The position numbers were made by a program, and so were the translations under genes. The notes under the pieces were generated by a model, which was given only the letters and a program-made list of their open reading frames with translations, was not told the origin of the DNA and did no database searches. Below, piece by piece: positions 1 to 11,075 of a DNA stretch of 64,000 nt (within the stretch, counting starts at the first letter, position 1; each line of letters starts with the position of its first letter). This DNA comes from Caenorhabditis elegans (Eukaryota; Nematoda; Chromadorea; Rhabditida; Rhabditidae), in contig NC_003284.9 of NCBI RefSeq assembly GCF_000002985.6, positions 14,508,001-14,572,000 of the forward strand, given 5' to 3'.

Positions 1-1356
1 GCGAAAAAGTTGATCTCTCGAACTGTGAGAAGTTTTAAAAAAGAAATGCGAGTGAAATTCTGTCAACCTTCAGACACCCCCCTCCAACCTGATTCATTTT
101 TCAACTTTCCTCTCGCCTATCCCTTTTACCTTTTCACCTCTTTCGCGTTGTATTGTCTGTGGTGTCGATGTCTGCAAATCGAAAACCTAGACATCTCAAA
201 AGGGCATCACCTCCTCCTCCTCCCCCCCACCATGCCTCATCGCAACACTGTTTTCTTTTCGTATGATGTGGAACCGGTTATTCGTTATTCTTATGATGAT
301 GATGACAGTGTCTTTGCAACCTTCCTTGGAGCGCGGCATCCTTTTCAAGTCAATTTTATATCATGCGTAATCGAATAAAGACCGCTATTCACAATATGAT
401 AATCTCTTTGATCCTAAATCAACACTCTAAAAGGTATCTCAGTTCCCATTGCACTAAACACGTTCAATTTGAGAATAGTTTTAAACATAATAAAATTACA
501 GCTTCTTACAATTTATGTTGGTTGTTCATGGGAAATGTGGTTGAATATATTGGGGACATCAAAACTACATTAGACATTTTTTATTGGAAATTGGAAAGCC
601 TGTTATTGGAAAGCACTGTTGAAAATCTAAAGGCCAATAACTTCTAGTTGCACTTCTGATACTTTGATATTTGTGACAAACTTGCTTTTATGAAGTCTTT
701 TGTAAATTGTTAAAAGCTTAAATAATTTTCATAGCAATTTCCTGTTACATTATCCCTCACAAAAGGTTACAAACTATCAGTCTCTGGTACTCGACCTTTT
801 GGAAAATCAGCTGCTTCCTCATCCTTCCCCTAACAAAAGTGAACTCTTATCATTGTATCTCTTCTTCCGCATTCTATCCTTCTATCCCTTTGTCACAAGA
901 ATCCCACACTGCCTTTTTGCACAATCAGCAGGAGAAAAAATGTGTGTGTGTGTGTGTCCATCTTCTTTTTTCTCGACAATCTAGGACACCCATCTATCAC
1001 AACATCTACCAAAAATTTCAAAATCTCGACACTGGTGGTGTTGGTTTGGAAGACACAGAGAGCGAGAGATATAGACAAACGCTATCAATTTTTCAACATT
1101 TATCGAAAGAACAGCGTGAAGAAGGTTGCAGGCAGCCATGCGTCGTAAAACATAAATGCTTGTCATTGTGTTCCAACACCGGCGGGTGCAAAGAGACAAA
1201 CGTTGCGACGCGTTCAGGGAGAGGAGGGAAGATTGATGGCACCGATATACATGCGAGGTAGTAATGAAATGAGATAAAAGGTAAGAAGATTTGATCAGAG
1301 AACTCACTTGGAAATCAACGCAACATTCTAGCCTCAGTTTTGGATAAAAAGAACCT
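1..1356. other. Intergenic DNA, no gene seen
   Basis: No exon chain with consistent splice sites was found on either strand. The stretch holds pyrimidine-rich DNA, a GAT repeat near 294-304 and a TG microsatellite near 942-957. Open frames here are short and of low complexity. It could be promoter or intron of a gene to the left of the window. Confidence 0.5.
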
Positions 1357-2070
1357 TAAAGGTGGTGTAGTCGAATTTTTTATTGCCTTACCAGCCGTGG
1401 ACCGCACCTCCAGCGCGGCCCCCGACTTCTGGAGCTGAAAACTAATTTTTTCTGAAACTACCGTAATCATACAGTACAACCTGGCGTACCACTATTGTAC
1501 CACTACAGTACCCCAACAATATCCCTACACTAACCCCAACTCACTATTCCTCCAGAAGCCAAAACTTCACAGACTACAAAGACTACATAGACTACAAACT
1601 ATGGACAAACGGAAAAAACGGTTTATATATAGTAAATGATTAGACTCAAAATTGTCTCAAAACACCGAATTTCATAATGAAACTTCTTGAAAACTTTTTA
1701 GGGAAAAGTTATGACGGCTCAACAATGGTCTAAAATTAGTTAAAATCGGAAATTTGACCAACTTATCAATGTCGCAGTTTGAACCAAAACTCGCCGTCCA
1801 TCGATTTTTGAATACCTTAATCAAGTTTAAAATGCAAGATAATTAACTTGTATATTTAAAATTTGACGGTGATTTCAAAAAAAATTGTTTCCATCCGCTG
1901 CGACATTGATAAGTTGGTCAAATTTCGAATTTTAACTAATTTTAGGCCATTTTTTGAGCCGTCATAACTTTTTTCTGAAGAGTTTTCTAGAAGTTTCACT
2001 ATGAAATTTGGTGTTTTGAGACAATTTTGAGTCTAATAAGGCAATAAAAAATTCGACTACACCACCTTTA
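1357..2070. mobile_element. Long foldback (palindromic) DNA element, family A
   Basis: The ends are inverted repeats: AAAGGTGGTGTAG at the left and CTACACCACCTTT at the right, each next to TTA/TAA-like flanks. The arms stay complementary inward (for example AACTTATCAATGTCGCAG near 1760-1780 against its complement near 1898-1920). No protein is encoded, so this is a non-autonomous foldback or MITE. The left arm is interrupted by about 250 bp absent from the right arm (see next entry). A single arm of the same family lies at 62901-63084. Confidence 0.8.
1386..1640. mobile_element. Probable nested insertion inside family A foldback
   Basis: The right arm reads continuously from TCTAATAAGGCAATAAA, but the left arm breaks after TTTATTGCCTTA and resumes at TTAGACTCAAAATTG about 250 bp later. 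The extra block starts GC-rich (CCAGCCGTGGACCGC) and has runs such as ACTACAAAGACTACATAGAC. The repeated TTA at both edges could be a 3-bp target duplication. The inserted family is not recognised. Confidence 0.5.
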
Positions 2071-2685
2071 GTTAACGGAATAACATGAGATACACAGCCA
2101 TAATATGCAATACAAGATGATAAAATTATCAATATCCCGACAGACCTGTTGTTTTTTATAAACTAACTGCTATATAATGAATTGTACGGAGCCCGAACAA
2201 AATGAAGAATATATTGGTGCAAAGAGTTTAATGTCAGAAATCGTCTACATAACACTAATAGTTATATGAAAACATTTTTCGGTCAAAAGCCGGACATCTA
2301 CATCAACCATTTCCAAAAATCTAAATATCAATACGTTAGCCTGACAAACACTTGTCCTTTCTATAGAAAAACGATTGCCGGAAAACAGCACAGTATTAAC
2401 ATGCTATGTTGGTCAATGGACAAAACTTTTTAATTAATATTTGTTGAAAAGAATGTTGCCAAAATGTTGGTTATTAAAAATTGAACATTGTGTTTGCAGG
2501 AAACTTTGGCAGTTATATAATATTGGATGCCATTGCAAAAATGGGCGCAATATTACGAAATGCAAAAACAGACTTATGAAATAGTAATTTGGTGTTGGAG
2601 TACTAGTTTTGAACATAACTACTTTCTTATCAGAAACTTTATATGGAATTTCATTTGTACCTTCACTTACTTAATAAGGTTCTAA
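2071..2685. other. Intergenic DNA, no gene seen
   Basis: AT-rich unique-looking sequence between two foldback elements. No coding exon is supported on either strand. Confidence 0.5.
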
Positions 2686-2963
2686 TTAGGGCTCCCATGC
2701 GGCGTCGCTCAAACGCCACTCCACGCCGCCATCACGCCACGATCCAAATCTTTAAAGCGATGCGCGGAACCCGAAAAGTTTCGGACGGGAGCCAAGTTTG
2801 CACCAAATAGTGTCAAAGGGTATGTCAAAGGGTATGTCACTATTTGGTGCAAACTTGGCTCCCGTCCGAAACTTTTCGGGTTCCGCGTATCGCTTTGAAG
2901 ATTTGGATCGCGGCGTGATGACGGCGTGGAGTGGCGTTTGAGCGACGCCGCATGGGAGCCCTA
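2686..2963. mobile_element. Near-perfect palindromic MITE, family B (GGGCTCCCAT ends)
   Basis: The element starts TTAGGGCTCCCAT and ends ATGGGAGCCCTAG. Its two ~130-base arms are almost exact complements, GC-rich in an AT-rich setting. They meet at a short centre in which GTCAAAGGGTAT is repeated in tandem near 2813-2836. A shorter relative with the same ends lies at 61372-61493. There is no coding capacity. Confidence 0.85.
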
Positions 2964-3305
2964 GTTCTAATATATTGGTTTTTCAATTTAAGAAGAAGGA
3001 ATAACCAAGAAAATTTTAAAAGTACATACAGTGAAAGTTCAAATGAAAAATTAAATCAAAGTATGTTAAATGGTAATTTTTGTTTATAAAATTTTTTTGT
3101 TAAGCAGAACAAAATGCCTTGAAATTGATCTCACGCTTATATTGTCATTTTTGATTCATTGATCTAAAATTGTATGAAGTTTCTTACGAACATGATTGCG
3201 TAGAATATATTAACGTTGAATTCCAATTAGAAGTTTGCACAAACATATTTTATTGTTGAAGTTAACTTTATTAGTTAATCAAAATTATTCAGAAAAATAA
3301 AATGC
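2964..3305. other. Intergenic DNA 3' of the F-box gene
   Basis: AT-rich, non-coding. An AATAAAG on the minus strand near 3266-3272 could serve as polyadenylation signal for the minus-strand gene that ends at 3306. Confidence 0.4.
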
Positions 3306-4910
3306 TCATTGCTGAGAATATTCTTCAAAATAGTCGTTATACAATTGATTACAATCTTCGGCTAGATGGTTTAGATGACATATTCTTCCGGTGAGCACAT
3401 TGTTTAGAATAAGCACAATGAGCACGTGGTCTTCAGATGGCAGACAGAACTTTTGGGTGTGCAACACTTGGGATGATGGCCTGCAAATAAATAAATTACG
3501 TTGGATTTTGATCGGAGAGCGATTTTTTCAGAAAACACTGAATTTAGGGAATATTTTTATGCTTGAAACTTAGTGCATTTTCTTTTGAAAGAAAAAAAAA
3601 CCGTAAACCAATCTGAATGATATTAAAAATTCTATGTAGATTCAAGCAAGTTTCAGTAAAACTACTTACCAAGGAGTATCAATTGGCTCATTTTTCACTT
3701 CCACGTCGAACAGATCTGATATCTGACTTGGCTCGATTGGATTTGCAGTTCCTACATGGAAAAATGCTCCGCGAGGTGAATTCCGTTTGATGTAACTCTG
3801 AAATAAACACTATTAACTAGTAAAAATATTTGCACATGATTTACCTTTATTACATTCCAGGCATCAACTGGTTCCAATCTTGTTACATTTGTCCAGAATG
3901 TTTCAAAGTGAGAGAACTGAGCCACTGAAATATCATTGAGATCCTCTAAGAACATCGACTTTGCATGCTTCCATTGGTCCATAGCAACGAATTGTTCCAA
4001 CTGTTCTTGGTTGAAATTCGTATTTTTTATTCTGATATGATTCAGATGTTCAAAACTTAGGAGTCCAATGTACTCCAATATTTTCTCTCCGGTCGTGACA
4101 AAACTGATATAAAAACTTGATGTTCTGATTTTCCATTTGGGATCAAGAGTCTTAATTTGACTAAACAATGTTTGATTCAAAAGTTGCATTCTTTCAGGAT
4201 TGATTCCTTCAGCGTATTGCAGAACTAAATTGTCGAGAAAAGAGTTTTCATGGGCAAGGAGTAGAAGAATATCCATAACAACCAGATCCAAATCACCATG
4301 CACAATTCTATCTATTTCCTTTTTGACAGGATATTCACCAGCTTTCTCCGTATATTCAGTCCGTAAAATGTTATTCTCTTTTGGGTCAAAATTGAAATAT
4401 TCAATCTTCATGCGTTCCAATTGCAAAGTGATCGAACGATTATAAACTGACATTGACAGCCATTTGCTTCGAATAGGAACAATGTCTACAAGGTTCTTAT
4501 CTTTCCGTGAGCATTTCCGTAGTTGACATCTGAAATTTTTTATACATATATTTAGGTCCTTGCGTATTATAACCCCATATTTTCAAGTTTTAGATAAAAA
4601 CGTCAGGAGTATTTTCAAATTCAGATAGTTAGGCTTAGGAAATATAAATTTTACGTGTGAAAAAAGTTTAATTATTGTAAATAGAAATCAGTTATTATAT
4701 TTATTTATCTTTTTGATTTATCAACTTTCATTGTAATATTAAATGGCTGACGTTAAACATTTTTATTAAGCTATTAAAAAAACTTAACTCATCAAGAATA
4801 AAACATTGATATGCGCAAGGAAATCATTACCTGGTCTTATAATCCAAAATTTCAATAACACCTTTTCTAAATTGCAGGGGAAGATTGTGCCACGCAGAAT
4901 GTGACGTCAT
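3306..4910 (-). CDS. F-box protein with FTH/DUF38 domain (FBXA-like)
   Basis: Four exons join in frame: 4910-4831, 4529-3845, 3797-3670 and 3480-3306 (355 residues). Residues about 5-35 form an F-box: NLPLQFRKGVIEILDYKTR followed by a short basic segment. The middle holds the nematode FTH/DUF38 hallmark, LEQFVAMDQWKHAKSM. In this family the F-box recruits the protein to SKP1-cullin ubiquitin ligases and the FTH part is thought to bind targets; no target can be named from sequence. The start ATG directly follows TTTTTCAG, so it is probably trans-spliced, or else an upstream intron exists. Splice donors are GTAATG, GTAAAT and GTAAGT. A second F-box/FTH gene lies at 32.7-34.1 kb. The family call is firm; exon 4 rests on splice sites and frame only. 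Confidence 0.87.
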
Positions 4911-6191
4911 CTGAAAAATTTATTTGAAACTTCAAATTTTCACAAAAAATATAATACAACATCAACAAAGCAAGAAACTAGAAAAATGAAACAATAGACC
5001 TTTTGAGAACAAATCGATGCACCTAGTTTAGAATTTACGTTTGAACACATTTTCCATAGAGAATTTGTTTAAATAGGCGTTTCCAATTATGCACAAACAT
5101 GACGATAAGACTGCAATAAAACGTTGACAAGTTTCAAAATCAAATATCAAAAGTTCAGAAAAATTGAAACTTCAACAAAAACTATTGAATTTGTGAAAAA
5201 AAGTGTTATTCTATGTACGTTTAATGGCGAAATGCAACCAGATATTGTTTTTTTTTAAATAAACAATGAATGACCTGCGAATTTTATTGACAAACTCGAG
5301 AAATAAAATATTGTTAGAATTTATATAAAAAGAGAGAGACATATCACTATTTATTAAGTGCCGTATAATACGTCAAAGATGCTTTTAGTTTAATCAAAAA
5401 GTATACAAATTTTCTTTGAATCTATGTATGTTTCTTTCAATATTCGAAACCTAAATTATTTGTAAAATTCAATAGTTAAGTTTTTATAAGTTTGTTCTTT
5501 AGCTACACAATTCCTGAATGTTTTGCTACAATTTTCTTGGCGACTGTTTCTTTATTTTTTCTAAATATTATCTGGAAAAAAGATAGTTCCTTGTTTTTTT
5601 AAGCACATTCTATAGATAATCAATAGATTTGGTCAATTAGTCGTGAAATGTGCTGGGATGGACGCAAAAGAGCGTCACTGTGTTTGCACACATCGGGACT
5701 AACATGTGTGGATGTTGCAGAGATTTTGCATAATTTAGGCCCATTTTTCCAATTTTTTAAGAAAAGAGGCTCTAAAAACGTTAAGATAACACTAAATATT
5801 ACTTCACTTGACAATTATTTCCAACTAGATCTAATACAGCAGCAAATATAAAGTCGAAGAATTGGGCTGAAACAGATTGCAGACATTCCTGGCCGGAAAA
5901 TCGATAAATGACTTGAAACCCGTAAGTTTTTCATTATTGCCGAAACAATTTTCCGTTTTTTGGTTGAATAGCTTTAAGTTTGAATTGACGACATGTATTT
6001 TTTTGGAAAAAAAAACCAACTAAATCTTTGCTACCTGTCGCTGTCGCAAAACCTTATCGTTGCTGCAGACTGCATTTCCAGTGCGAACTGAATACATGCT
6101 GTGATAAGAATTAAAAAAAAAAAAAATGTATTAGTTGCCTATGTGACACCTGTATCAAAAAAATAGGTCAAAACTTTCAACAAAAAACAAT
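4911..6191. other. Intergenic DNA, no gene seen
   Basis: AT-rich DNA between two minus-strand genes. Short open frames near 5620-5850 occur on both strands at the same place and have no splice or start support. Nothing else is recognised. Confidence 0.5.
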
Positions 6192-7071
6192 TTAGTGCTC
6201 GGCCTCTTCTTCACTCTTGAACTTGTTATATTGCTCCTCAGTTAATAGTTCGTTGAGCTGTTCGTTGCTGGTAATTTCAAGTCTGTAAAGCCAACCCTTC
6301 TCCAGTGGGCTTTTGTTGATAATTCCCGGCTCATCTTCAAGTTTCGTATTTTTTTCCAAAATCTTCCCACTCACTGGAGCGTAAATGTCAGAAGCTGCCT
6401 GGAAGTAAAGGCTTATGTTAGAGGTAGACATAGTAAGTAATGAAAATAATGAAATATTTTTCTAATTAACAAAAGTACATTCTTACTTCAGCTATATCTA
6501 GACTGATGATTATTCATGTCAGATAAACTTCATATATCAAAAAGAAGTTAATGAGTCAACCAAATGACTAGTGGAGATTTCATACGTTAATTAGTCATTT
6601 TTGTTTTTCCGAGCTTCGCGAATCATAATTGCATAGTAAGATACCTATTATTGAATGTGTATACGTCAATGATTTCCAATTTTTAAAACCTTGAATTATA
6701 TAAGGAGCACGCAAAAAATAGGTGGACTTTTCATATTTTTTCATATAATTTTATTTTAGGAGGAAACAATTTTTAAGTCTTACCTTGACACTCTCCACCG
6801 CTCCTGTAGAATCTCCCTTCTCAATTTCCACACCAGCCTCCGGGAGCTCAATAAATACCACATCTCCCAGCTGTTCCTGAACAACAGGGCTCTTATTTTT
6901 TAACTTTAAAAATTAAGGACAAACCGTAGCAAAATCAGTGATTCCGACGGTTCCAACAGATTGATTTACCACGATCCATTCGTGTTTTTTAGTGTAGAGC
7001 CTTCCATTAGATGCAAATCGAATAGCGGTGCGTGCAGTTACTGTTGGGATGAAGCGGCTCAGGAAACTCAT
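6192..7071 (-). CDS. gcsh-1: Glycine cleavage system H protein, mitochondrial
   Basis: Three exons, 7071-6925, 6876-6784 and 6398-6192, join in frame to give 148 residues, the usual length for a mitochondrial H protein. Residues 1-22 are rich in Arg, Ser and Thr with no acidic residue, as in a mitochondrial presequence. The mature part has the family landmarks [17 protein letters not shown] and [13 protein letters not shown]. The lipoylation site is the lysine in [15 protein letters not shown], at the exon 2/3 join. H protein carries the aminomethyl group on lipoyl-lysine between the P, T and L proteins that break down glycine to CO2, ammonia and methylene-THF in the matrix. The family is certain. 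C. elegans has more than one H-protein gene, and the symbol given is a guess between paralogues. Confidence 0.93.
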
Positions 7072-7559
7072 TTCTTAAATTGAAAAAAAAAATCAATAAA
7101 AACATTTTAAAACTGAAAAGATGCTATCGAAAATTAAGTATTTGTCTAGGTTCAATGACAACGCTGCACTCTGTTGCAGTTGAATAAAATGGCAACGCGA
7201 AGACAGTCCTTGCAAAAAGATAATAAAACAAGAGAAGAACTACAAATGAGATAAGATGATTGAGGCGTGATTGTTGTACTTTTTTCGGCGATTAGAAATA
7301 AGATGGGGCGACCTGAGTGCAAAAAACCAAAAAGTTTTATAGAATATGTTAACATTTTGTTGTTTTCATGTCTCGACGTTGTAGGGCAATCGCAGTAACA
7401 AAAATGGAAAGTTTTCAAAAATTATTGTTTGGTCTAAAATTTTTTAGCGGTTTTTCGACGAATTGCCAATTTGTGCAAAAATTGACTTTTCGAAAATGAG
7501 TAATCAGGTAATTTGCCTGTGGTGAAATGTGGAAGAAATGTGAACTCACAAGCAAGTCC
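7072..7559. other. Upstream region of the H-protein gene
   Basis: No coding exon seen. A minus-strand open frame at 7152-7418 has no signal, domain or splice support. Confidence 0.45.
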
Positions 7560-7705
7560 ACCGCAGGACCATATACATCCCCTATGCTGCCGACGCTACG
7601 CGGTACCTCGCGCCACTATAGCTGTGTGCAACAGAGAAGGGCGATGGCGGCGGGAGCGTGAGGCGTGGTGTGAGGCGGACGGGCAAGAGTAGCGCCCCTT
7701 GTTAT
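7560..7705. mobile_element. GC-rich repeat, family D, diverged copy
   Basis: A GC-rich block in AT-rich DNA. It shares blocks with the element at 9958-10153: CCGACGCT(A/G)CGC, CTATAGCTG(T/C)GTG, GGCGTGGTGTG and AGAGTA(G/C)CGCCC in the same order. Non-coding and probably a MITE remnant. Confidence 0.65.
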
Positions 7706-8878
7706 TTTTGTTGTGGCTATCTCATCGAAGGAAGGGCAGGAGCCTTGTCTACAAGGTAGATCAAAAATAAATTATGAGAAAAATTTGCGATCGTATTTTT
7801 TTGATAATACGTTGCAGCTGTACCCCAAAATGTTTTCATTCTTCCGAAAAAAAAAACGCGACTTTTTGTTGTATTTCAGTCTTAGGAAAAATAATTTCAA
7901 AGTCTAAAAAATAATATAAAAACTTGAATATTTAATTTTTTGGAATCATTAGCGTGATGCTAAACGATTATCCCACTACCAGTTCTGCAACTATGTTCTT
8001 TTTCAAAATAATTAATTAAATTTGGCTCCAACCATCTTTGAAAAATTGATTCCCATATCTTAATCCTTTACTCGTTTTTAGAAGCAGAGAACTAAAAGAG
8101 CAAGTCAATGTCATGAAATCCAAACGGGATTAGTTCTCACTAATCCGCTCCCAGCTCCCTTTTTCTTCGTCCAAATCTAATCGATAGTCTTCCACCACAT
8201 TACACATTTCTGCACTATTTCTCTTTGTCAGTCTGCATCTTATCTTCCATCTTTCTTGCATTCTCCCATTGGATTTTTGTTTTTTATACGGTTTTTTCTT
8301 GTTTTTATTTTATTTTTTTATTCTTCATCCCTAAAAATTTTATAGAAGAAATTGAAGCTTTTGACTAGGCCAACCAAATTCAATCTTCCCACTCTCATGA
8401 CGTCCTCGTAGTGCCATGGAAACAATCGCATGCGTTTTCTTCTTTGCTCTGTTTATCTCTCGCCTTTTGTTCTAGAATTATGCTCTGCTTTCTGACATCT
8501 ATGAGAGCGAGTATTGATTTGAGCTTTTGGAATTATTAAGATTTGAAAATTTGGAAAAAAATGGTTAAAACTTTTAAGCTGCTTTCTCAGAGCTCTTATC
8601 AGCTCTGCAATGCTCAACTATTTGCACTTATCGACCAAAATAATTCAAACTAATTGAAAAGAGAATCAATTTTCAATCATCCCTCATTTGGACAATCTGT
8701 CTGTCAATATGCCTATCTCTTATCGGTTCTCATTTGACATTCTTCTTACCTCTATTGATTTTTTTCTTTTTGCAAATGTTTCACTATTGTTTGCATTTTG
8801 TTCTTTAATCTTGTTTCTCTGATTATCCATAAGAAAACCTTCAACATTTTGATTTGCAGGGCGTCAATTACAGCCATC
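7706..8878. other. Intergenic DNA upstream of the 8.9 kb gene
   Basis: T-rich and pyrimidine-rich DNA without a supported exon. The TTTGCAG acceptor near 8859, 20 bases before the ATG at 8879, is the likely trans-splice site of the next gene. Confidence 0.5.
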
Positions 8879-11075
8879 ATGAGCAAGAAGCGAGGACTGG
8901 ACCAAATGGAGCCGCAAGTAAGTGGTGACGACGAAAGTTTGGAAATGGCGAAAAAAGTGAGTATTTGTTTGAAAAGTTATAGGAAATTTCTTTCGGATGG
9001 TATCAGTTTGAATATTAGATATGATGATATGTATAGATATATCAAAAACTGTTTATGAAAATATTTTGCATTTGCAAAACTTGTTGTTTTTGAGAAAAAT
9101 ACACTTAAGGTAAAGGTAAAGGTTGTTCGTTTGTTTCAAAGGTAAGGCAAAATCTCCTACGGAGAAGAGATTTGTTAGGGTTACTGGTAGCGTTTATATC
9201 GCTTCTAGTCTAAATTTAAGCCGCACCAGGACAAGCGGTATGGCCGATTTACCTTTCGTGAAACAAATTCACTACCCACTTTCCGAAGCTGGGTGAGCTT
9301 TTGGGGTGAGGTGGGATTGAACTTGCGACCTCTTGAGTGACAGTGCTACACCACTACCACTTAGCCACCCGTGCCCCACCAATCTTTCCAATAAAAACAA
9401 CAACTTTTAGGTGAAACTCGACAGCGCACAAACCAGCAGCTTCAGCTCACAAAGCAAAATGAAGGAGCCAGAAGTACCTGAGCGTGAGCCCAGTACGCCA
9501 AATAATTCTCGTTCAAATTGGAGGTCAGACATGGATGAAGAACTAACTGACGATGTAAGAAGTAGCCTGAAAATGATTTTTTTTGTAACTTTGACCATTT
9601 CAGGAAGATACTCCTACTCCGGAAGTAATTGATGTGAGCTCTGATGAGTCAATGGCTGATGTGATGGAAGGTGAGCACTTGACAAAAAATTGTTGGAAGG
9701 AAACATATTTCTCTAACAATGAAAATTTATTGAAATTTTTGAAATGCCACTTGTGGGGATTTTAATCTAAAATTTTCCTTTTTCCTGATAATGCATAACA
9801 AAGAAAAAACAAAAAAAAAATGGTTGAGTTAGAAAAAATGCGAGTATAAAACTCAAAAACTGTGAATTTAATGTGGCTCAATTCGGATTATTTTGAGTTT
9901 TTTACATCAGGTTTCCCCGAACTCAACTATTTCCGCGTTTTTAAAATTATTTTACATAGGCCTTCCACGAAGGCGGGGCGTGAATAGTGTACACCACGTC
10001 CGCCCGAAACCGCTCTGTGTACTGCGGCCGACGCTGCGCAGGTCCGCGCGTCGCTATAGCTGCGTGACTACGAAAAATGTCAGCGAAGCTATGGTGTGGA
10101 GCGTGTGGGGCGTGGTGTGGTGCAGGCGAGAGTACCGCCCTCGTGGAAGACTTATATAGTTGTGCATTTTCTGGGTCATAAAGACGGTCTCTGATTTAGA
10201 AAAAACCATAACAAGTCAGAATCAAAAATTAAATATTAAAAGTGTACTGTGATTTGCCAATAAGTTTATCAAAGTTCTTGAAACTATTAAACAATTCTGA
10301 AAAAAAAAATGTATTTCATGCTTTTGTTGCAGAAATCAACCAAGAAGTGGAAGAAGAAGAAGAAGGCGAAGCAGAAGAAGGCCAAGAAGAAGTAGTAGAA
10401 GAAGTAGAAGAAGATGAGGAAGAAGTTGAAGAAATTAAAGAAAAAGTTGAAGAAGTGAGAGAAGTAACTCCGCCAAAAGACTTGATCAACGGAATGCCAA
10501 AGTATATGAAGATTTTTGACAAAGTCAAGCTTACCCCAAAAGACATAGAGCCCCTACGGCTTAGATATTATGGCTGGCTGGAGCTAGCAGACATTCCGTT
10601 TGATAATGCTCACATCGGAAGCAGTTACTATCCTCGAGAAGTATTCACCTTAGCAGCTGAACTTGTTCAGAAAAGGAAAATGTTGCACATTGCGGAGCAT
10701 GAAATGATGAACATGAGCGGGACAAAAGGTGTCAAACTAACTGAAAAAATGCTTGCCTTTCTCACTTTTTTGCTTGTAAGAATCAAAGTTCCGTCTGTCG
10801 GCAAGGAACATTTCGAGAAGGCCGGCTGGTTTTTGGAACACCTTGCTCCTGATGATGTGGCAAATGTGCTGCTGGACATCATCAAGGATTACTTCTCCCA
10901 TGTCGATCTGTTCATGCAAGGCAAGAAAACCAAAGAACCATTGTGGGATTTGTCGGAGGAGTTCTACGATCACATGTTCGAGTCGAATCCAACTCTTCAC
11001 ACCGATTGCCTCCTTTTCTTGATTTCTCTGAAGGAGTATATGGAGCCAGAACCAGAAGAAGAAGAAGAAGAGTAG
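8879..11075 (+). CDS. Acidic, probably nuclear protein with SUMO-interaction-like motif
   Basis: Exons 8879-8956, 9411-9554, 9604-9670 and 10333-11075 join in frame to 343 residues. The N terminus is charged and low-complexity with basic patches (MSKKRG). Residues 82-89 read VIDVSSDE, resembling a SUMO-interacting motif followed by acidic and serine residues. A Glu-rich stretch follows at roughly 98-135. Residues about 145-335 look like one folded, mostly helical unit with no family I recognise, and the end is again Glu-rich. The ATG follows a TTTGCAG acceptor by 20 bases, suggesting trans-splicing. Intron 2 holds a tRNA-derived SINE and intron 3 a GC-rich MITE. The gene at 12778 has a similar plan (basic start, disordered arm, VID motif, folded C terminus), but no clear alignment between them was seen. 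Function unknown. Confidence 0.85.
9108..9380 (-). mobile_element. tRNA-derived SINE-like element in intron 2
   Basis: On the minus strand the element begins GGTGGGGCACGGGTGGCTAAG. It carries an A-box-like TGGCTAAGTGG and a B-box-like GTTCAATCC about 40 bases further on, as in a tRNA-headed SINE. A ~200-base non-tRNA body follows and the tail is CTTTAC/CCTTTA repeats. It lies antisense in intron 2 of the 8.9-11.1 kb gene. It is not a tRNA gene, because no acceptor stem closes. Confidence 0.7.
9958..10153. mobile_element. GC-rich MITE, family D, in intron 3
   Basis: The ends are inverted repeats: CTTCCACGAAGGCGG at the left and the complement of CCGCCCTCGTGGAAG at the right. The internal sequence is GC-rich and related to 7560-7705. 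It sits in intron 3 of the 8.9-11.1 kb gene, which still splices in frame around it. Confidence 0.75.

Noticed and set aside
839-1261. 140-codon frame near the left end
   Set aside because: Runs through the TG microsatellite, and overlapping frames exist on both strands; no splice or domain evidence.
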